Assembly: GCA_964621615.1 (NCBI GenBank)
Contig: CAZUMW010000044.1
Span: 1-38,836 of the forward strand
Reading direction: 5' to 3'
From: CAZUMW01 sp964621615
GTDB lineage: Bacteria > Desulfobacterota > WTBG01 > CAIYCZ01 > CAIRTM01
DNA: 38,836 nt
A model generated the notes under the pieces. That model was not told the origin of the DNA and made no database searches. It saw nothing but the letters and a program-made list of their open reading frames with translations. Position 1 is the stretch's first letter, and the number at the start of each line of letters is the position of its first letter. Positions 33,513 to 38,836 of this stretch are shown here, piece by piece. Both the position numbers and the translations under genes were made by a program.

Positions 33513-36500
33513 TCATCCACCACTGACCCCTGGAATGCGCGTTTTGTGTCGTGATGCTGAATGGCTGGTTACAAGAGTAGATGCTGCCGATGCCTATCAT
33601 AATGAATCCATCGTTCACTGTATCGGCGCCGACGATCTCGTTCGCGGCCATGAAAGTATTTTTATCACACAGCTTGACAGCATTGTTCCGGTTGATCCAC
33701 GGAACACAAAACTGACACCGGACACCTCAAACGGTTACAAACTTGCCAAGCTGTTTCTTGAAGCACAGATTCGGCAAATGCCGGCTACCGGGATTGAACC
33801 GGACTTAGAGGGGTTAGGTGCTTTTAAACCCTTGAAATTTCAGGAGGAGACTGTTCGGCGGGCACTTATGCAGCTTCGCCCGCGGTTGCTTTTGGCCGAC
33901 GCTGTTGGGCTGGGGAAGACTATTCAAGTCGGTATGATTCTTACAGAACTTTTGCGGCGTGGTCGAGCCAATCGAATATTGGTGCTTGCGAAGAAATCAA
34001 TGCTTACCCAGTTTCAGTCTGAACTGTGGAACAGGTTTTCAATACCCCTTGTGCGTCTTGATTCGGCAGGCATAGCAAAACTGCGCTTGCGTATTCCGGC
34101 TAACAAAAATCCATTTGAGGTATATCATCGTGTGATTATCAGTATCGATACGCTCAAAAATGTGGCCCGCTACGAGCATTTTCTTAAAGATACACGCTGG
34201 GATGTGGTTGTGATCGACGAGGCACACAATGTTGCCGGCGCAAGTATTCCTGAAAGGCATCTCAGTAACCGCCTTGCACGACTGCTTTCACGGCGCGCAG
34301 ACAGTCTTGTCCTGACAACAGCAACTCCGCATAACGGGAAACGGGAAACCTTTGGCCGCTTAATATCATTGCTTGATCCATCGGCCATTCCCGACCCCAA
34401 TCTCCGTGAATACACAGCCGATGACATAAAAGACTTCTTCTTAATGCGGTTTAAAGAAGATGTCCGTGAGGATGCCGGTGATATGCTCTCGGAGAGGACC
34501 GTTATTCCGTTGAACCAAACCTCGGCCGACGCTACTGAAGTCGAGGAGGCAGTCTATGAAATTCTGGGACAAATGCGAAAGGCTGCGCTTGATAACCGAC
34601 AGGGTATTCTGGAACAGAAAAAAAGTTGGGCCAGTCATGCGCTCGTACAGTATGGTTTTTACAAACTGTTTCTTTCCAGCCCTGAAGCGTGTCTGAAAAC
34701 AATATTAAAGCGATTAAAAGAGCTTGAAGAAAAAGATCCGGAAAATCCGGAGATTGATTTTTTAAACCGAACATCGAACACTTTGCAACAGCTTACCATT
34801 ACAGAAACTGCCCGCTACCACCTGCTGAAAACGCAATTAAAAGACATTGGCTGGAACGGCAAGGCGCAAAGTCCGCGCGTTCTTATTTTTACCGAGTATG
34901 TCCGCACTCAGGAAAGCCTTGCTGAAGCGCTGGCCGCAGAATTTAAGCTCACATACAGTTCGCGCTATGAGGACCAGGCAGGTCAGGTTGTTGCAGCTAT
35001 TAACGGATCATGTCCGGATGTGCATTTAATGAAAACGGTTGAGTCGTTTGCCACCGGTTCATCCCCCGTGCGCATGCTCATTGCAACCGATGTCGCATCA
35101 GAGGGAATCAACCTGCATCACGAATGTAATAATATCATTCATTACGACCTCCCATGGTCGATTATTACGCTCATACAGCGAAACGGGCGTATCGATCGTC
35201 TGGGCCAGATGAAAAGTCCGGTTCTGCGATATCTCATGGTTAACACGCAGCAGGGACTGCTGCAGGGAGATCGGGCGATATTCGAACGCCTGATTGAGAA
35301 GGTTGAGGAGATCAACCGTTTGCGCCAGTCAAGCGAAAGTGTTTTGCAGTTATATGACCCTGAAGCAGAAGAGCAGTATCTTGCTGAAAACGGCATCCTT
35401 GGCGGCAATGCAAATGTTCTCGAAGCACCGTCCCCAAAAGCTTCAACAGAGTCAGCCGCCCTAGAATCGATCCTCGGAGAGGCCGCCCGACAGGGTCATG
35501 AGGACTATCTCGATTTTCTGCTGGGTGAAACTGAAGATCAGATAGATGAACCGTCCGAGAACCAGACTGCTGCCACCGATGGAGATCGACTTCGTTTTTT
35601 CTCGGATCGGGATTTTATGCTTGAAGGATATCGATTCCTGTCAGATAACATCCAGGGATCCTATCAGCCGATTCGCCCCTCGGGCCATGTCGATTTGATT
35701 ACCGCCCCGCCCGATTTGAAGCGTCGCCTGGGTGCTCCTGATGAGCTGGGGGATGTTATCTTTGGTGCAACGGCAATTCCGGAAGAAGCCTGGCCGGAAA
35801 ATGACCAGTTCCGTTTAACGGCAGATCCGAAAAAAGTCGACCTGGCAATTGAAGCTGCACGGCACACATCGGGATACTGGTCAAGCGAGCTGCTTTGTTC
35901 TGAACAGCATCCGATTCTGCAGTGGATTTCAGAGCGGCTTGTCATGCAAATCCGCCGTGGAGAAGCTCCAATAATACTGTCAAACCACCTGAGTCCGGGT
36001 GAACTCTGTTTCTGCTTCATTGGCCAGGTCAGTTCGAAGTCCGGTACACCGCTGGTTGTGGATGCTCATGCCATCTCTTTTATGAAAGGCGGTGGGTTTC
36101 AGCACCGGCCTCTCAAAGAGGCCCTCACACAGGCCCGGTTTGACGACCTGATGAATATCGGCACACTTCCTGATGTTTCCGCGACCGAAACACTCATCCA
36201 TGCCGCTGTTGAAGCCAGTCTTGAGCATATGCGCAATCTGAGAACCGACCGGGAAAAACAGATGGTGCCGCTTTTGCGCAGAGAAGAGCGAAGGCTTCGT
36301 GCCTGGCGAAAACGGCGAACCGAGCTTATCACTCAGAAGATAACAGAACTTGGGGAGAACAATCCCCGAGCGCGACGTTTTAAACGTGAGCTTGAAGAGA
36401 TGGATCAGTATTTAAAAGACCGGCAGCAGAACTGGCGCGATGCCCATTTTGTCGCTGCAGAAGAACCCTCAACCCAGCTTATACTTGTTATCGGCGGACA

Positions 36501-36519
36501 GCAGTTTGGCACAGCATAG
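33505..36519 (+). CDS. drmD: DrmD-like SNF2-family helicase
   Basis: This 1004-residue DNA translocase resembles DrmD of DISARM systems in length, domain order and its place directly before an adenine methyltransferase. Walker A DAVGLGKT lies at 132-139, DEAH at 238-241 (VVVIDEAHNVAG), LTTATPHNGKRETF is motif III, and the C-terminal lobe has FTEYVRTQESLAEAL, ATDVASEGINLHHECNNIIHYDLPWS split across motif V, and IQRNGRIDRLGQ as motif VI. The tail (about 870-985) is a basic coiled coil. The ATG has a gagga site and overlaps the preceding gene by 8 bp. It is clearly not a duplicate of the helicase at 26445. Confidence 0.8.
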   Translation: MSNHPPLTPGMRVLCRDAEWLVTRVDAADAYHNESIVHCIGADDLVRGHESIFITQLDSIVPVDPRNTKLTPDTSNGYKLAKLFLEAQIRQMPATGIEPDLEGLGAFKPLKFQEETVRRALMQLRPRLLLADAVGLGKTIQVGMILTELLRRGRANRILVLAKKSMLTQFQSELWNRFSIPLVRLDSAGIAKLRLRIPANKNPFEVYHRVIISIDTLKNVARYEHFLKDTRWDVVVIDEAHNVAGASIPERHLSNRLARLLSRRADSLVLTTATPHNGKRETFGRLISLLDPSAIPDPNLREYTADDIKDFFLMRFKEDVREDAGDMLSERTVIPLNQTSADATEVEEAVYEILGQMRKAALDNRQGILEQKKSWASHALVQYGFYKLFLSSPEACLKTILKRLKELEEKDPENPEIDFLNRTSNTLQQLTITETARYHLLKTQLKDIGWNGKAQSPRVLIFTEYVRTQESLAEALAAEFKLTYSSRYEDQAGQVVAAINGSCPDVHLMKTVESFATGSSPVRMLIATDVASEGINLHHECNNIIHYDLPWSIITLIQRNGRIDRLGQMKSPVLRYLMVNTQQGLLQGDRAIFERLIEKVEEINRLRQSSESVLQLYDPEAEEQYLAENGILGGNANVLEAPSPKASTESAALESILGEAARQGHEDYLDFLLGETEDQIDEPSENQTAATDGDRLRFFSDRDFMLEGYRFLSDNIQGSYQPIRPSGHVDLITAPPDLKRRLGAPDELGDVIFGATAIPEEAWPENDQFRLTADPKKVDLAIEAARHTSGYWSSELLCSEQHPILQWISERLVMQIRRGEAPIILSNHLSPGELCFCFIGQVSSKSGTPLVVDAHAISFMKGGGFQHRPLKEALTQARFDDLMNIGTLPDVSATETLIHAAVEASLEHMRNLRTDREKQMVPLLRREERRLRAWRKRRTELITQKITELGENNPRARRFKRELEEMDQYLKDRQQNWRDAHFVAAEEPSTQLILVIGGQQFGTA

Positions 36520-36530
36520 GAGCAGCATAC

Positions 36531-38789
36531 ATGCCTCTTGATACCTGTATTGCCAATATTGGCGAGTATTACAGTTCACACTATCTGGACAGCACCTTTT
36601 CCAGTGACATTAAACAACTGGCGGATCTCTGGCGCGAACAGGGCACACAGTCAACGCCCCGCAGGCTGCAGCAGCTTAGCCAGCTTTATTTTCGTGCTAA
36701 AACACAGGCCCTTGAGGAAGACCGTCCCGAAGCCCGATTTCAGAATAACGGTGATATTGATGTCTGGCACCCACAACTGCTCGAAGCCCTGGGCTATACT
36801 GACCGGGAGCCGGTTGATGTCCCGATAGATGCCGACACGTACTTTGTGCCGTCTGTTTCCAGAATAAACCGATATAACAGACCCTGGCTTCTTATATGTG
36901 AAACGGTTTTTTGTTTGCCCGATTCGAGCCTCAAGGATGGTATGCCCAGTGAAGATCCTTTAAGTATGGCTCCATTGGCAGCGCAGCTCGATGATCAGAC
37001 TCACAAACTGTGTGAAGGCGATTGGTCGCGAGCTGTCGGCAAGGTGTTTACCGAAGAAGATGCACCACGCTGGATTCTGTTTCTGGCCGGAAGCCTGGTT
37101 CTGCTGCTTGATAAACACACCTGGGCGCAGGGCCGGTATCTAGCGTTTGATTTTGACGATGCCTTCGGAAGAAACGAACGCACCACCTTCGACCACATTG
37201 CTGCTTTTATTTCAGCGGAAGCTCTCTGCCCCGGTGGTGAGTCGGATGAGGTTTTGCACGACCGCCTTGAAGAACAGAGCCACCGCTTTGCTCACGGAGT
37301 TACCGAAAATCTTCAGTTTGCGGTGCGAGAGGCCATAGAATTTCTGGTCAACGAATGGGTTGAGGACCGCAGACGCCGCAACCTCCCTTATCGCCATCTC
37401 AAGGCACATGAAGTTGAAGGAGAACAGCAGCTTGAGGTGACAGCTGAAAACCTGAAGCATGAAGCCCTGGTATTTGTGTATCGGCTATTGTTTTGTTTTT
37501 ATGCTGAAGCACGGGGCGGCGAGCTTGAAATACTTCCCATCACCGACGAAATATACAGACTTGGCTACAGCCTCGAAGCCCTGCGCGATCTGGAACAGGT
37601 TCCCCTTACCCCCGCCACAGAGCAGGGATCTTACTTTTACGAGCACCTAAGAAGGCTTTTTAAAATCATACATTCCGGTTTTAATCCGGAGGAAAAAACC
37701 GAAAGCTCTCAGCAGCATGCCTTTGAAAAGCTGAACCGCACATTTGTTATTCAACCCTTGACGGCCACTCTTTTCGATCCCAAAAGCACCCCGCTTTTTG
37801 ACCGTGCTCGTTTTGCGAACAACTGCATTCAAAAAGTCATCCGCCGCCTGTCCCTCAGCACAAACGACAGAACGCGAACGACCGGCCGGGTAAACTATGC
37901 CGAACTCGGCATCAACCAGCTCGGTGCGGTATATGAAGGGCTTCTTTCCTATAAGGGAATGTTCGCAGATCAGGACCTTATTCATGTGAAACCGGCAGGT
38001 GACAGCTTCCGCGACAAAAAAACACCAACCTGGTTTGTGCCGAAAGAACGCCTGCCCGAATTTGAAGAGATAAGCCCCGATACGGTCGAGCGGCTTGAAA
38101 ACAACAAGCCAAGAATTTATCCACAGGGCACCTTTATTTTGCACCTTTCGGGGATCGACCGTGAACAGAGTGCTTCATATTACACTCCCGAAGTGCTTAC
38201 CAAATGTCTTGTCGAAGAGGCGCTGCGCGAACTCCTGAAAGATTACACTCCCGACGACGCCGATAAAATTCTCGATTTAAAGATTTGTGAACCTGCGATG
38301 GGTAGCGGTGCGTTTTTAAACGAGGCCACCGAGCAGCTGGCAGGGCATTATCTTGAGCTTAAGCAAAAGCAGATCGGCAAAACGATAGAGCCGGCCCGCT
38401 ATCTCGATGAGCTGCGCCGGGTAAAGCACTACATCGCAACGCGCAATGTCTATGGTGTTGACTTGAATGCAACAGCAGTTGAGCTGGGGTCCCTCTCACT
38501 CTGGCTCGGCTGTATTCACAGGCTGTTGGTGCATGAGGGTGAAAACGGCAGTTCCGATAAATTTCAGCCCGGTGCAACTCCCTGGTTCGGACTGCGGCTA
38601 AGGGCCGGCAACAGCTTGATCGGTGCGCGGAGGGCCGTCTGGACGACCGACCAGCTGCGCAACAAAGAGCATTTCGGCAGCAATGGCGCAATACCGCGTC
38701 TTCTCAAGCCCGGTGAGCAAAGAGCTGATAATGAAATATATCACTTCCTCGTATTCGATGAAGACATGGTGCCGACCCACACTGCTTAA
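36531..38789 (+). CDS. Eco57I/DrmMI-like adenine-specific DNA methyltransferase, probably truncated
   Basis: The 752 residues correspond to the N-terminal and SAM-binding part of a large adenine methyltransferase of the Eco57I/PglX/DrmMI group. SAM motif I is ICEPAMGSGAFLNEATEQL (about 584-602), followed by NVYGVDLNATAVELGSLSLWLG, and before that the typical GIDREQSASYYTPEVLTK. The coding stops at MVPTHTA, before the NPPY/NPPW catalytic motif IV and the target-recognition region found downstream in these proteins (full length is usually well over 1100 residues). Sequence immediately after the stop looks like an insertion-sequence end. The start has a good aggag site 11 bp after the helicase. 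As seen, it should be inactive unless completed beyond the window. Confidence 0.78.
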   Translation: MPLDTCIANIGEYYSSHYLDSTFSSDIKQLADLWREQGTQSTPRRLQQLSQLYFRAKTQALEEDRPEARFQNNGDIDVWHPQLLEALGYTDREPVDVPIDADTYFVPSVSRINRYNRPWLLICETVFCLPDSSLKDGMPSEDPLSMAPLAAQLDDQTHKLCEGDWSRAVGKVFTEEDAPRWILFLAGSLVLLLDKHTWAQGRYLAFDFDDAFGRNERTTFDHIAAFISAEALCPGGESDEVLHDRLEEQSHRFAHGVTENLQFAVREAIEFLVNEWVEDRRRRNLPYRHLKAHEVEGEQQLEVTAENLKHEALVFVYRLLFCFYAEARGGELEILPITDEIYRLGYSLEALRDLEQVPLTPATEQGSYFYEHLRRLFKIIHSGFNPEEKTESSQQHAFEKLNRTFVIQPLTATLFDPKSTPLFDRARFANNCIQKVIRRLSLSTNDRTRTTGRVNYAELGINQLGAVYEGLLSYKGMFADQDLIHVKPAGDSFRDKKTPTWFVPKERLPEFEEISPDTVERLENNKPRIYPQGTFILHLSGIDREQSASYYTPEVLTKCLVEEALRELLKDYTPDDADKILDLKICEPAMGSGAFLNEATEQLAGHYLELKQKQIGKTIEPARYLDELRRVKHYIATRNVYGVDLNATAVELGSLSLWLGCIHRLLVHEGENGSSDKFQPGATPWFGLRLRAGNSLIGARRAVWTTDQLRNKEHFGSNGAIPRLLKPGEQRADNEIYHFLVFDEDMVPTHTA

Positions 38790-38836
38790 TCCCACCGAAA
38801 ATGACCGCAAAATCCCATTCAAAATGACCGCCAAAT
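38783..38836. mobile_element. Possible left end of an insertion sequence
   Basis: aaaatgaccgcaaaat (38798-38813) and aaaatgaccgccaaat (38821-38836) form a direct repeat with 23-bp period, starting a few bases after the methyltransferase frame is lost. Multiple terminal repeats with an aaaatgaccgc core are characteristic of IS21-family ends. The element continues beyond the window and the call rests on these two repeats alone. Confidence 0.4.

Noticed and set aside
33505..38789. A complete class 1 DISARM system
   Set aside because: DrmD-like and methyltransferase genes are present, but no DrmA, DrmB (DUF1998) or DrmC (phospholipase D-like) gene is in the window and the methyltransferase is truncated.

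Overview
The window reads as a chromosomal segment of a Gram-negative, moderate-GC bacterium, most plausibly a deltaproteobacterial (Desulfobacterota-type) anaerobe. This is an inference from the gap-pgk-tpiA-secG-tRNA-Leu block, a GAF-GspE ATPase, an RCK-like antiporter, CpxP/CnrX-type envelope genes and dispersed REP-like palindromes; no 16S or other marker is present to settle it.

The left third (1-12.5 kb) is ordinary core genome: a CPA1-type Na+/H+ antiporter, a secreted repeat/FN3 protein, a GAF-fused GspE/PilB-type ATPase, mazG, and the lower-glycolysis operon gap-pgk-tpiA followed by secG and tRNA-Leu(GAG). A 720-bp non-coding tract before mazG carries DnaA-box-like sites next to an AT-rich stretch.

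From the tRNA onward the window is accessory DNA. A 2.7-kb insert (about 12.5-15.2 kb) is bounded by a 24-bp direct repeat of the tRNA-Leu 3' end and carries an AbiEi/AbiEii toxin-antitoxin pair. Next comes an envelope-stress or metal-sensing cluster: Spy/CpxP-like protein, ECF sigma factor, zinc-finger anti-sigma factor and CnrX-like membrane protein. A second AbiE-type pair (18.5-20.2 kb) follows, preceded by a perfect 24-bp inverted repeat over its promoter. A group II intron (about 20.8-22.7 kb) has landed inside a roughly 210-bp dispersed repeat, and a 138-bp MITE-like element with a 4-bp target duplication has landed inside a REP-like palindrome. A third AbiE-like pair (23.3-25.1 kb) has a 740-bp near-perfect tandem duplication of its toxin 3' end.

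The right third (26.4-38.8 kb) is a tightly packed five-gene operon: a SNF2 helicase with an N-terminal HEPN-like domain (RNRWAH motif), a giant sacsin/Hsp90-like GHKL ATPase with a C-terminal zinc-knuckle region, a small acidic protein, a DrmD-like SNF2 helicase and an Eco57I/DrmMI-like adenine methyltransferase. It looks like a DISARM-related but distinct anti-phage system. The methyltransferase stops before motif IV, where short 23-bp-period repeats typical of insertion-sequence ends begin, so the system may be interrupted at the right edge. Overall the right two thirds is a defence island built by site-specific integration, retroelement and MITE insertion, and tandem duplication.
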